From contig CAWEQW010000008.1 in assembly GCA_963811365.1 (NCBI GenBank), positions 1,160,126 through 1,224,125 on the forward strand: DNA of 64,000 bases, in the 5' to 3' direction. This DNA is from CAWEQW01 sp963811365. GTDB lineage: Bacteria; Actinomycetota; Actinomycetes; Propionibacteriales; Nocardioidaceae. Positions 28,483 through 36,955 of this stretch are shown here, in pieces (position 1 is the first letter of the stretch; each line of letters opens with the position of its first letter). The position numbers and the translations under genes were made by a program. A model generated the notes under the pieces. The model was not told the origin of the DNA. It searched no databases and was given only the letters and a program-made list of their open reading frames with translations.

Positions 28483-29627
28483 CCGCTCCGCCCCTGCCGC
28501 TGGACGGCATCACGGTGGTCTCCTGCGAGCAGGCCATCGCCGCGCCGCTCGCCACCCGCCACCTCGCCGACTGGGGCGCCCGGGTGATCAAGGTCGAGCG
28601 CCCCGAGGGCGACTTCGCGCGCGGGTACGACGAGACCGTGCACGGGCTGTCCAGCCACTTCGTGTGGGTCAACCGCGGCAAGGAGAGCGTGGTCCTCGAC
28701 CTGAAGGACCCTGCGTCGAGGCCGGTGCTCGAAGCGCTGCTCGACCGGGCCGACGTCTTCGTGCAGAACCTCGCCCCGGGCGCCGCGGAACGGCTCGGCC
28801 TCGGCGCCGACGAGCTCCTGGCGCGGCATCCCCGGCTGGTCTGCTGCGGCATCTCCGGCTACGGCACCACCGGGCCCTACCGCGACGCCAAGGCGTACGA
28901 CGCGCTGATCCAGGCGGAGGCGGGCCTGGTGTCGGTGACCGGCACCGAGGAGCACCCCGCCAAGGCCGGCATCGCGGTCGCGGACATCAGCGCGGGGATG
29001 TACGCCTACAGCGCGATCCTGACCGCGCTCTACGAACGCGAGCGGACCGGCCGCGGCGCCCGCATCGACATCAGCCTCTTCGACGCGCTCGTCGAGTGGA
29101 TGGGCTACCCGCTCGCGTACGCGGAGTACGGCGGCTCGGCGCCGCCGCGCACCGGGACCAGCCACGCCACCATCGCGCCGTACGGCCTGCTCACCGCCCG
29201 CGACGGCGTGGAGGTGATGGTGTCGGTGCAGAGCGAGCGCGAGTGGGCGCAGCTGTGCGAGCACCTCCTGGCCGACCCCGGACTCGCCGACGACCCCCGG
29301 TTCCGCAGCAGCAGCCTGAGGGTCCGGCACCGCGGGGAGCTCGACGGTCTGCTCGCGGCCGCGGCCTCCCGGCTCACCGGCGACGAGCTCGAGCAGCGGC
29401 TGGGGGCCGGCCGGATCGCGCACGCCCGGATGCGGACCCTGGACGAGGTGGTCGCGCACCCCCAGCTCGTCTCGCGGGGGCGGCTCGTGGACGTCGACAC
29501 CCCGGGCGGGCCGGTGCACGCCGTGCTACCGCCCGCCGTGCTCGCCGGCCGGCGCCCCGCGATGGGCCAGGTCCCGGCGCTGGGCGAGCACACGGCCGCC
29601 GTGCTCGCCGAGCTCGGCCTCGCCTGA
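28479..29627 (+). CDS. CaiB/BaiF (class III) CoA-transferase family protein
   Basis: 382 residues. N-terminal 'LPLDGITVVSCEQAIAAPLA', 'DLKDP', 'FVQNLAPGAAERLGLG' and the catalytic-Asp segment 'KAYDALIQAEAGL' are characteristic of family III CoA transferases such as formyl-CoA or carnitine-CoA transferases. The partners of CoA transfer cannot be read from sequence. Coupled to yccF by a 4-base overlap, which is not an obvious functional pairing. Confidence 0.92.
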   Translation: MTAPPLPLDGITVVSCEQAIAAPLATRHLADWGARVIKVERPEGDFARGYDETVHGLSSHFVWVNRGKESVVLDLKDPASRPVLEALLDRADVFVQNLAPGAAERLGLGADELLARHPRLVCCGISGYGTTGPYRDAKAYDALIQAEAGLVSVTGTEEHPAKAGIAVADISAGMYAYSAILTALYERERTGRGARIDISLFDALVEWMGYPLAYAEYGGSAPPRTGTSHATIAPYGLLTARDGVEVMVSVQSEREWAQLCEHLLADPGLADDPRFRSSSLRVRHRGELDGLLAAAASRLTGDELEQRLGAGRIAHARMRTLDEVVAHPQLVSRGRLVDVDTPGGPVHAVLPPAVLAGRRPAMGQVPALGEHTAAVLAELGLA

Positions 29628-29649
29628 GCCGGAGAGCCCCGGCGTCGTA

Positions 29650-29746
29650 CCCCCGGCGGGGGTTCACCATGGTATGCAGCCGCACCTCCACTCCCCACGA
29701 GTTGTACGCCATGGGAAGGGCAGGTTCATCTGCATACCATGGTGAA
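29650..29746. repeat. Palindromic repeat element, copy 2, with perfect 17-bp inverted ends
   Basis: TTCACCATGGTATGCAG at 29663-29679 is the exact reverse complement of 29730-29746. G-runs and C-runs extend the pairing outward. The left 60 bases are similar to copy 1 at 23904-23961. It lies between the convergent CoA-transferase and modC genes, so it could also serve as a two-way terminator. Confidence 0.78.
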
Positions 29747-29758
29747 ACTCCCCCCAGC

Positions 29759-30811
29759 TCACGCCGGGTAGAGGTCGACCTCGCTCGCCTTGACCACGAA
29801 GCACACCCGCGCCCCCGGGGCCAGGCCCAGCTCGGCGACCGCAGCGGCGGTGAGGTCGGCGCCGAGGTCACCGGCGCGGACTCGGATCCGGTCACCGAGC
29901 GGCTCCAGCTCGGTGACGGTCACCGCGAGCACGTTGCGCGGACTGCCCCCGGGAGGCTGCTGGAACACCGACACCGCGCTCGGCCGGAAGACCGCCACCG
30001 CCGGGGCGCCGTGCGGCAGCAGAGGGTCCGGATGCCCGGCGACGACCCGCCCGAGACCGTCGCGTACGGCGCCGTCCTCGACGGTCCCGCGCACCATGTT
30101 CAACCCGGCCACCCGGGCCGCGAACCCGCTGCGCGGCCGGGACAGCACCTGCGCGGTCGCGCCCCGTTCGACGACCCGCCCCGCCTCGACGACCGCCACC
30201 TCATCGGCGAGCAGCAGCGCGTCGAGCACGTCGTGGGTCACGACGACCGCGGTCCGCCCGGTCAGCACCCGGCGGAGCATCTGCCGCAGCGCCGGGGCCA
30301 CCCCCACGTCGAGTGCCGCCATGGGCTCGTCGAGCAGCAGGAGCCGCGGCTCGGCGGCAAGGGCGCGGGCGACGGCGACCCGCTGCGCCTGGCCACCGGA
30401 CAGCCGGCCCGGCTTGCGTCCGGCGAGGTCGCTCGCCTCCACCTCCGCCAACAGCCTCTCGGCGACCTCCCGCGACCGGGCCCGGCCCATCCCGGCGCTG
30501 CGCGGCCCGAACGCGACGTTGTCGAGCGCCGACAGATGCGGGAACAGCAGCGGCTCCTGGGCGAGCATCGCCACCTCCCGGGCGTGCGGCGGCACCCAGA
30601 CCTCGGCGCCTCCCGCGCCGATCCGGAACAGCACCCGGTCGTCGAGCACGGCCTCACCGCGGTCGGGTCGCAGCAGCCCCGCGACGGCCTGCAGCACCGT
30701 GGACTTCCCGGCGCCGTTCGGGCCGAGGAGCGCCACGACCTTCCCCGCCGGCACCTCGACGGCCACCTCGACGTCCCGCTCGAGGACGCTCGCCGTCATC
30801 GTCAGCCCCAT
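29759..30811 (-). CDS. modC: Molybdate ABC transporter ATP-binding protein ModC
   Basis: 350 residues. Walker A 'GPNGAGKST', signature 'LSGGQAQRVAVARAL', Walker B 'LLLLDEPMAALD' and a C-terminal TOBE (molybdate-binding) region ('GDLGADLTAAAVAELGLAPG') identify ModC. It drives import with ModB and ModA. Stop-to-start gap to modB is 13 bases. Confidence 0.93.
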   Translation of the reverse strand: MGLTMTASVLERDVEVAVEVPAGKVVALLGPNGAGKSTVLQAVAGLLRPDRGEAVLDDRVLFRIGAGGAEVWVPPHAREVAMLAQEPLLFPHLSALDNVAFGPRSAGMGRARSREVAERLLAEVEASDLAGRKPGRLSGGQAQRVAVARALAAEPRLLLLDEPMAALDVGVAPALRQMLRRVLTGRTAVVVTHDVLDALLLADEVAVVEAGRVVERGATAQVLSRPRSGFAARVAGLNMVRGTVEDGAVRDGLGRVVAGHPDPLLPHGAPAVAVFRPSAVSVFQQPPGGSPRNVLAVTVTELEPLGDRIRVRAGDLGADLTAAAVAELGLAPGARVCFVVKASEVDLYPA

Positions 30812-30824
30812 GCCGGCACCCCGG

Positions 30825-31616
30825 TCACGGCGCCAGCCTGCGGTTCTGCGCCAGCCCCACGACCAGGACCGCCACGACGACCAGCACCAGCGACAGCGCC
30901 ACCGCCGCGTCCGGGTCGACCTCGCGCTGCAGGTAGATCTCGAGCGGCAGGGTCCGGGTGACGCCCTGGAGACTGCCGGCGAAGGTGATGGTGGCCCCGA
31001 ACTCGCCGAGTGCCCGGGCGAAGGACAGCACCGCCCCGGCGGCCAGCCCGGGCAGCACCAGCGGCAGCGTCACCCGCCGGAACACCGTCGACGGCCGGGC
31101 CCCGAGGGTGGCCGCCACCGCCTCGTAGCGCTGCCCCGACGACCGGAGCGCGCCCTCCAGGCTCACCACCAGGTACGGCAGGGCCACGAACGTCTGCGCC
31201 ATCACCACCGCTGTCGTCGAGAACGCCACCTGGATGCCGAGCACCTCCAGCGAGTGGCCCAGCAGCCCGCGCCTGCCGAACGTGTAGAGCAGCGCGATGC
31301 CCCCGACCACGGGCGGCAGCACGAGCGGGAGCAGCACCAGCGACCTCAGCAGGCCCTGCCCCGGGAACCGGCTGCGCGCGAGCACCAGCGCCATCGGCAC
31401 CCCCAGCACCACGCAGAGCACCGTCGCGGCGATCGACGTGCGGAGGCTCAGCAGCAGTGCGTCCACCGACGAGGGCGACGTGACGAGCACCAGGAACTGC
31501 GACCAGCGCACCCTGCTCACCATCGCCACCAGGGGGAGCAGCACGAACACCACTCCGACGCCGGCGGGCACGAACGCCCACGCCGGCAGCCCGTAGCGGC
31601 TCGACCGGTCTGCCAC
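30825..31616 (-). CDS. modB: Molybdate ABC transporter permease ModB
   Basis: 263 residues with about six transmembrane helices and the EAA loop 'YEAVAATLGARPSTVFRRV' that docks on the ATPase. Lies one base after the modA stop and upstream of modC, the usual order. Confidence 0.93.
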   Translation of the reverse strand: MADRSSRYGLPAWAFVPAGVGVVFVLLPLVAMVSRVRWSQFLVLVTSPSSVDALLLSLRTSIAATVLCVVLGVPMALVLARSRFPGQGLLRSLVLLPLVLPPVVGGIALLYTFGRRGLLGHSLEVLGIQVAFSTTAVVMAQTFVALPYLVVSLEGALRSSGQRYEAVAATLGARPSTVFRRVTLPLVLPGLAAGAVLSFARALGEFGATITFAGSLQGVTRTLPLEIYLQREVDPDAAVALSLVLVVVAVLVVGLAQNRRLAP

Positions 31617-31617
31617 G

Positions 31618-32373
31618 TCAGGGCCCGGCGAAGCCGGCTGCCCCGAGCACCCTCTGTCCGGAGGGCCCGGTGACGAGCTTGATGAACTCCCCGGCCAGCG
31701 CCTGCTGCCGGCTGTCGGAGAGCGCGGCGATCGGGTAGACGTTCACCGCGGAGGAGGACTGCGCGAAGGTGACCCCCTCGACCTTGTCGCCGGCCCCCTT
31801 CACGTCGGTCACGTAGACCAGCCCGGCGTCCGCCTCGCCGGACTCGACCTTGGTGAGCACGTCGGTCACGGCCTGCTCCTCGCTGACCGGCTTGATCGCG
31901 ACGCCGGACGCCTTCTCCACCTTCTGCGTGGCGGCGCCGCACGGGACCTCCGGCGCACAGACCACGACCTTCGTGCTCGGGTCGGCGAGGTCGGCCAGCG
32001 CGTGCACGTCGGCCGGGTTCCCCGGGGGTACGGCGATCTCCAGGGTGTTCGACGCGAAGTCGACGGGCCTGCCCTTCACGACGTGGGCGCTCACCGCCTT
32101 GGCCATGTTGACCGGGTCCGCCGAGGCGAACACGTCCGCGGGCGCACCCTGCTGCAGCTGCGCCACGAGGTCGGAGGAGCCGCCGAAGCTGAACGTGACC
32201 GTGGTACCCGGGTGGGCGGCCTCGAACCTCCTGCCCAGTGTCGTGAACGTGTCGGTGAGCGACGAGGCGGCGTACACGGTCAGCGTCCCGCCCGACGGCG
32301 AGCCCCCGGACCCGCAGCCGGCCACGGCGGCCAGCAGCAGGGCGCCGGCCGAGGCTGCGACGAGGCGCCTCAT
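31618..32373 (-). CDS. modA: Molybdate-binding lipoprotein ModA
   Basis: 251 residues. A lipoprotein signal peptide ends in the lipobox 'LAAVAGC'. The mature part shows 'LTVYAASSLTDTFTTLG' and 'FSFGGSSDLVAQLQQGAP', the oxyanion-binding signature of ModA. The ATG overlaps the stop of the HTH-TOBE gene (ATGA). Confidence 0.94.
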   Translation of the reverse strand: MRRLVAASAGALLLAAVAGCGSGGSPSGGTLTVYAASSLTDTFTTLGRRFEAAHPGTTVTFSFGGSSDLVAQLQQGAPADVFASADPVNMAKAVSAHVVKGRPVDFASNTLEIAVPPGNPADVHALADLADPSTKVVVCAPEVPCGAATQKVEKASGVAIKPVSEEQAVTDVLTKVESGEADAGLVYVTDVKGAGDKVEGVTFAQSSSAVNVYPIAALSDSRQQALAGEFIKLVTGPSGQRVLGAAGFAGP

Positions 32374-32774
32374 GCGTCCCCTCCCGGGGTCTCGACGATG
32401 ACCGTGGTGGACTTGACCACGGCCACCGCGACCGAGCCGAGCTCCAGGCGCAGGTCGCGCACCGCGTCGCTGCTCATCAGGGACACCACCCGGAACGGGC
32501 CGCACTGGAGCTCCACCTGCGCCATCACCGCGTCGGTGCGGATGTCGGTGACCAGGCCCACGAACCGGTTGCGCGCCGAGCTGGCCACACCCAGCGGGTT
32601 GGGCGCCGTCGTGGCCTGCGTGCGGGCGTACATCGCCAGGGCGTAGCCGTCGACGACCTTGCGCCCTGACTCGTCGGTGACCGCGTCGAGCGCCCCGCCC
32701 TCCACGAGCCGACGCACCGTGTCGTCACTCACCCCCAGGAAGGCAGCGGCCTCCCGAACCCTCATCTGCGGCAT
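32370..32774 (-). CDS. HTH (excisionase/MerR-like) - TOBE domain molybdate regulator
   Basis: 134 residues. Residues 1-55 are a DNA-binding domain of the MerR/excisionase type ('MRVREAAAFLGVSDDTVRRL'). Residues 65-130 are a TOBE/Mop domain ('FVGLVTDIRTDAVMAQVELQ', 'SVAVAVVKSTTVIVE') that binds molybdate. It is a compact alternative to ModE. Being first in the operon and overlapping modA, it probably senses molybdate and controls modABC; this is inference. The start may be leaderless, as no clear ribosome site precedes it. Confidence 0.85.
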   Translation of the reverse strand: MPQMRVREAAAFLGVSDDTVRRLVEGGALDAVTDESGRKVVDGYALAMYARTQATTAPNPLGVASSARNRFVGLVTDIRTDAVMAQVELQCGPFRVVSLMSSDAVRDLRLELGSVAVAVVKSTTVIVETPGGDA

Positions 32775-32813
32775 GGCGGCAACGGTAGAGCAGCATCCTC
32801 GGTTCTGTCACCA

Positions 32814-32832
32814 CGGTGTGGCCGCAACACCG
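32814..32832. promoter_or_regulatory. Inverted repeat upstream of the mod operon, possible operator
   Basis: CGGTGT and ACACCG separated by 7 bases, about 40 bases before the first mod gene. Six-base arms in GC-rich DNA can arise by chance, so support is weak. The remaining stretch up to 33046 has no other gene. Confidence 0.25.
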
Positions 32833-33046
32833 GAACCATGGGCAAGGCTCGCGTCCGCTGCGCCGGTCCGGCGGTTCGCCCTGCCCAGGTTTCTCGGTTC
32901 TGCGAGGCTCTGAGACGAGGCAGGCGCCCCGGGGCCCGCGAACGCCGGATCCGGGACCGCGCGGGGTCGTGGCGTGGCGAAGGAGTGAGGGTGATGACCG
33001 ACCGGGGCCAGCGACACCTGGTGTGCACCGCGGCAGAGGCGCGCCG

Positions 33047-36000
33047 GTGACCCTGCTGCGCGGTCCGCTCGCTCCTCCGGCGCGCACGCTGGTCGACATC
33101 TTCCGCGAGACCGCCGACGAGTACGCCGACAGCCCGGCGGTCGACAACGGCGCCGACGTGCTCACCTACGCCGAGCTGGAGGACGCCGCCGAGGAGCTCG
33201 CGCTCGCGCTGCGCACCCGGGGCGTCGGACGCGGCGACCGGGTCGGGGTGCGCGTCACCTCCGGCACGCTGGACCTGTACGTCGCGATCATGGGCGTGCT
33301 GGTCGCGGGCGCGGCCTACGTGCCGGTCGACGCCGACGACCCCGACGAGCGCGCCCGCACGGTCTTCGACGAGGCCGACGTCGCGGTCGTGGTCGGCAAC
33401 GGGCTGGTGATCGCCGAGCGGCACACTCCTGTCCTGCTCGCCGAGCAGGAGCCGCCACGGCCGCAGGACGACGCCTGGGTGATCTTCACGTCCGGCTCGA
33501 CGGGCACCCCGAAGGGCGTCGCGGTCAGCCACCGGTCCGCGGCGGCGTTCGTCGACGCCGAGGCGCGGTTCTTCCTCCAGGGCGCGCCGATCGGGCCTGG
33601 GGATCGGGTGATGGCCGGCCTCTCGGTGGCGTTCGACGCCTCCTGCGAGGAGATGTGGCTCGCCTGGGGGCACGGCGCCTGCCTGGTTCCAGCGCCGCGC
33701 TCGCTGGTGCGCAGTGGCCTCGACGTCGGCCCCTGGCTGGTCGCCAACGACGTCACGGTCGTCTCCACGGTGCCGACCCTGGTCGCGCTGTGGCCGGAGG
33801 AGTCGCTGGACGCCGTGCGCCTGCTGATCATGGGCGGCGAGGCCTGCCCACCCGAGATCGGCACCCGCCTGGCCCGCCCCGGCCGGGAGCTGTGGAACAC
33901 CTACGGCCCCACCGAGGCCACCGTCGTGTCCTGCGGCGCCCCGCTCACCGGCGCGGAGCCGGTCCGGATCGGGCTGCCCCTCGACGGCTGGGACCTGGCG
34001 GTCGTCGACGAGGAGCTGCACCCGGTCGGGGTCGGCGAGGTCGGGGAGCTGATCATCGGCGGGGTCGGTCTGGCCCGCTACCTCGACCCGGCCAAGGACG
34101 CCGAGAAGTACGCGCCGATGCCGACGCTGGGCTGGGAGCGCGCCTACCGCAGCGGCGACCGGGTCCGGTACGACGAGCAGGGCCTGGTCTTCGTCGGCCG
34201 CGTCGACGACCAGGTCAAGGTCGGCGGCCGCCGCATCGAGCTCGGCGAGGTGGACAGCGCGCTGCTGGCGCTTCGGGGAGTGAAGGGCGCGGCGACGGCC
34301 GTCCGCCGCAGCCGGGCCGGCAACTCGATCCTGGTGGGGTACGTCGCGGTCGCCGACGGCTTCGACGCCGCGGCTGCCGCCGAGCACCTCCGCCGCACGA
34401 TGCCCGCCGCCCTCGTGCCGAGGCTCGCCGAGGTGGCGGACCTGCCGACCAGGACGTCGGGGAAGATCGACCGCGACGCGCTCCCCTGGCCGCTCGCCAC
34501 CGCCGACACGCAGACCCGGCGCGCTGTCGAGCTGCAGGGCACGGAGGCGATGGTCGCGGACCTGTGGCTCGACGTGCTCGGGGCGGTCGTCACGCACCGC
34601 GACGACGACTTCTTCGACCTCGGCGGCGGCAGCCTCACCGCCGCCCAGATGGTCTCCCGGCTGCGCGCCCGCTACCCCGAGGTCACCGTCGCCGACCTCT
34701 ACGAGAAGCCGACCGTCGCCGGGCTCGCCGGGCTGCTGGACGGGATGGCGGCGCCCACGCCGACCAGCCGGCGCAGGGTGCGGCCGACCCCGTCCAAGAC
34801 GCAGCTCGGCCAGCTCGGCTTCTCGATCCCGCTGCGGATGCTGTCCGGTCTGCGCTGGCTGACCTGGGTGGCGGCCGCGAACAACCTGCTTCGCGACGGG
34901 TATGGCGTCACCTGGCTGCCCGGCGTCTCCTGGTGGTGGGTGCTGGCCGGCTGGCTGCTGCTGGTGCTCGCGCCCGGACGGATGGCGCTCAGCGCGCTGG
35001 GGGCGCGGGTGCTGCTGCACGGCGTGCGTGCCGGCACCTACCCCCGCGGCGGCAAGGTGCACCTGCGGCTCTGGCTGGCCGAGCGGATGGCCGACGAGCT
35101 CGGCGCCGCCAACCTCGCCGGGGCGCCCTGGATGCCGTCGTACGCCCGGGCGCTGGGGGCCGATGTCGGCGAGGACGTCGACCTGCACTCGATCCCGCCC
35201 GTGACCGGCATGCTCACGCTCGGGAGGGGCTGCTCGGTCGAGCCGGAGGTCGACCTGACCGGGCACTGGCTCGACGGCGACGTGCTGCACATCGGCACGA
35301 TGAAGGTCGGCGCGGGAGCCCGGGTCGGGACCCGGAGCACGCTGTTCCCGGGGGCGGTCGTCGGCAGGGACGCCGAGGTGGCCCCCGGCTCGGCGGTGCT
35401 CGGCACGGTGACCACGGGGGAGTTCTGGTCCGGCTCCCCCGCGGCCCGGGTGACCGAGGCCCGCGGCCCCTGGTCGACCGAGCGGCCGCCGCGCAAGCGC
35501 CGCTGGGTGATGCTGTACGCCGCCGTCGCGGCCCTGGTGTCGCTCTACCCCGGGGCGTCGTTCCTGGTCGGCGCCTCGCTCGCGGTGCGGTCGGTGACCG
35601 ACGCGACGTCGTTCGCGCAGGCTGCCGCCCGCGCCGCGGCCTGGCTGCCGGTCGTGACCCTCGTGGGGCTGCTGGCCCTCTCGGCGCTGGTGCTGCTGAC
35701 GGTCCGGCTGCTCGGCATCGGCCTGTCCGCGGGCCACCACCCGATCCACAGCCGGCAGGCGTGGCAGGCCTGGGCCACCATCCGGGTCCTCGACGAGGCC
35801 CGCACCTGGCTGTTCCCGCTGTACTCCAGCACGCTCACGCCGGCGTGGCTGCGCGCCCTCGGTGCCCGGGTCGGTCGCGAGGTCGAGGCCTCCACCGTGC
35901 TGCTCATCCCCAAGCTGACCACGGTGAACGACCAGGCCTTCCTGGCCGACGACACCCTGATCGGCAGCTACGAGCTCGGCGGCGGCTGGCTGCGCATCGA

Positions 36001-36955
36001 GCGCGTCAAGATCGGCAAGCGGGCGTTCGTCGGCAACTCCGGGATGGCCGCGCCCGGGCGCAAGGTCCCGAAGCAGTCCCTGGTCGCGGTGCTGTCCGCG
36101 GCGCCGCGGCGGAAGAGCGCGAAGGCCGGCTCCTCGTGGCTCGGCAGCCCGCCGGTGCTGCTGCGCCGCCAGCACGGCGACGCCGACACCAGCCGCACGT
36201 ACGACCCGCCGACCCGGCTGCGGCTCGCGCGCGCGGTCGTCGAGCTCTGCCGGCTGCTCGCGGTGCTGACCTCCGCCGCTCTGGCGCTGGGAGTGGTCGT
36301 CGCCGTCGAGTTCGTGCTCATCCGGGGTGACCTGCTGCTCGCGGCCCTGCTCGCCGGCCCGACCCTGATGCTGGCCGGAGCCTTCGCCGCCGGCGTGACC
36401 ACCGCCGTGAAGTGGCTGCTGGTGGGCCGGCTGAAGGTCACCGACCATCCGCTCTGGAGCTCCTTCGTCTGGCGCAACGAGCTGGTCGACGCGTTCGTGG
36501 AGATCGTCGCCGCGCCATGGTTCGCCCGGGTCGCCCACGGCACCCCGGCGCTGAGCGTCTGGCTGCGCTCCCTCGGCGTCGCGATCGGCCGCGGGGTGTG
36601 GTGCGAGTCCTACTGGCTGCCCGAGCCGGACCTCGTCGAGCTCGGCGACGGCGCGACGGTCAACCAGGGCTGTGTGGTGCAGACGCACCTGTTCCACGAC
36701 CGGGTCCTGAGCATGGATCGGGTGACGTTGCGGGCAGGCGCGACGCTCGGCCCGAACAGCGTGATCCTGCCCGCCTCGTCGATCGGCCGGCACGCTACGG
36801 TGGGCCCGGTGTCGCTGGTGATGAGAGGGGAGTCGGTGCCCGACAAGACCCGGTGGATCGGCAACCCGATCGGCCCCTGGGTCCCCGACGAGGAGCCCGG
36901 CCAAGCGGCGGCCGTGCCCCGGGAGTCCGTGGCCGGCTCGGGCACGGGCTCGTGA
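33047..36955 (+). CDS. Pls/PosA-type one-module non-ribosomal peptide synthetase (poly-amino-acid synthetase)
   Basis: 1302 residues, GTG start behind AGAGG. Domains in order: adenylation 15-480 ('FTSGSTGTPKG' 147-157, 'NTYGPTE' 284-290); carrier 490-565 with pantetheine Ser529 in 'DLGGGSL'; then three membrane regions (about 595-660, 820-895, 1055-1128) alternating with three soluble domains of hexapeptide/left-handed-helix type (about 695-805, 900-1050, 1130-1270). There is no condensation or thioesterase domain. This is the layout of epsilon-poly-L-lysine synthetase Pls, a membrane enzyme whose C-terminal domains join the activated amino acid repeatedly. The specificity residues (197, 198, 201, 240, 261, 263, 285, 293, 294, 473) read DAESIGTVVK by hand alignment, which suggests a basic amino acid. 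The product is unproven. The stop overlaps the peptidase start. Confidence 0.9.
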   Translation: MTLLRGPLAPPARTLVDIFRETADEYADSPAVDNGADVLTYAELEDAAEELALALRTRGVGRGDRVGVRVTSGTLDLYVAIMGVLVAGAAYVPVDADDPDERARTVFDEADVAVVVGNGLVIAERHTPVLLAEQEPPRPQDDAWVIFTSGSTGTPKGVAVSHRSAAAFVDAEARFFLQGAPIGPGDRVMAGLSVAFDASCEEMWLAWGHGACLVPAPRSLVRSGLDVGPWLVANDVTVVSTVPTLVALWPEESLDAVRLLIMGGEACPPEIGTRLARPGRELWNTYGPTEATVVSCGAPLTGAEPVRIGLPLDGWDLAVVDEELHPVGVGEVGELIIGGVGLARYLDPAKDAEKYAPMPTLGWERAYRSGDRVRYDEQGLVFVGRVDDQVKVGGRRIELGEVDSALLALRGVKGAATAVRRSRAGNSILVGYVAVADGFDAAAAAEHLRRTMPAALVPRLAEVADLPTRTSGKIDRDALPWPLATADTQTRRAVELQGTEAMVADLWLDVLGAVVTHRDDDFFDLGGGSLTAAQMVSRLRARYPEVTVADLYEKPTVAGLAGLLDGMAAPTPTSRRRVRPTPSKTQLGQLGFSIPLRMLSGLRWLTWVAAANNLLRDGYGVTWLPGVSWWWVLAGWLLLVLAPGRMALSALGARVLLHGVRAGTYPRGGKVHLRLWLAERMADELGAANLAGAPWMPSYARALGADVGEDVDLHSIPPVTGMLTLGRGCSVEPEVDLTGHWLDGDVLHIGTMKVGAGARVGTRSTLFPGAVVGRDAEVAPGSAVLGTVTTGEFWSGSPAARVTEARGPWSTERPPRKRRWVMLYAAVAALVSLYPGASFLVGASLAVRSVTDATSFAQAAARAAAWLPVVTLVGLLALSALVLLTVRLLGIGLSAGHHPIHSRQAWQAWATIRVLDEARTWLFPLYSSTLTPAWLRALGARVGREVEASTVLLIPKLTTVNDQAFLADDTLIGSYELGGGWLRIERVKIGKRAFVGNSGMAAPGRKVPKQSLVAVLSAAPRRKSAKAGSSWLGSPPVLLRRQHGDADTSRTYDPPTRLRLARAVVELCRLLAVLTSAALALGVVVAVEFVLIRGDLLLAALLAGPTLMLAGAFAAGVTTAVKWLLVGRLKVTDHPLWSSFVWRNELVDAFVEIVAAPWFARVAHGTPALSVWLRSLGVAIGRGVWCESYWLPEPDLVELGDGATVNQGCVVQTHLFHDRVLSMDRVTLRAGATLGPNSVILPASSIGRHATVGPVSLVMRGESVPDKTRWIGNPIGPWVPDEEPGQAAAVPRESVAGSGTGS

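Noticed and set aside
32762..36904. Open frame of 1380 codons on the minus strand opposite the synthetase gene
   Set aside because: Composition shadow: high GC at third codon positions leaves the antisense frame open. The text is His/Arg/Gly-rich without any domain, and the plus strand has clear motifs throughout.
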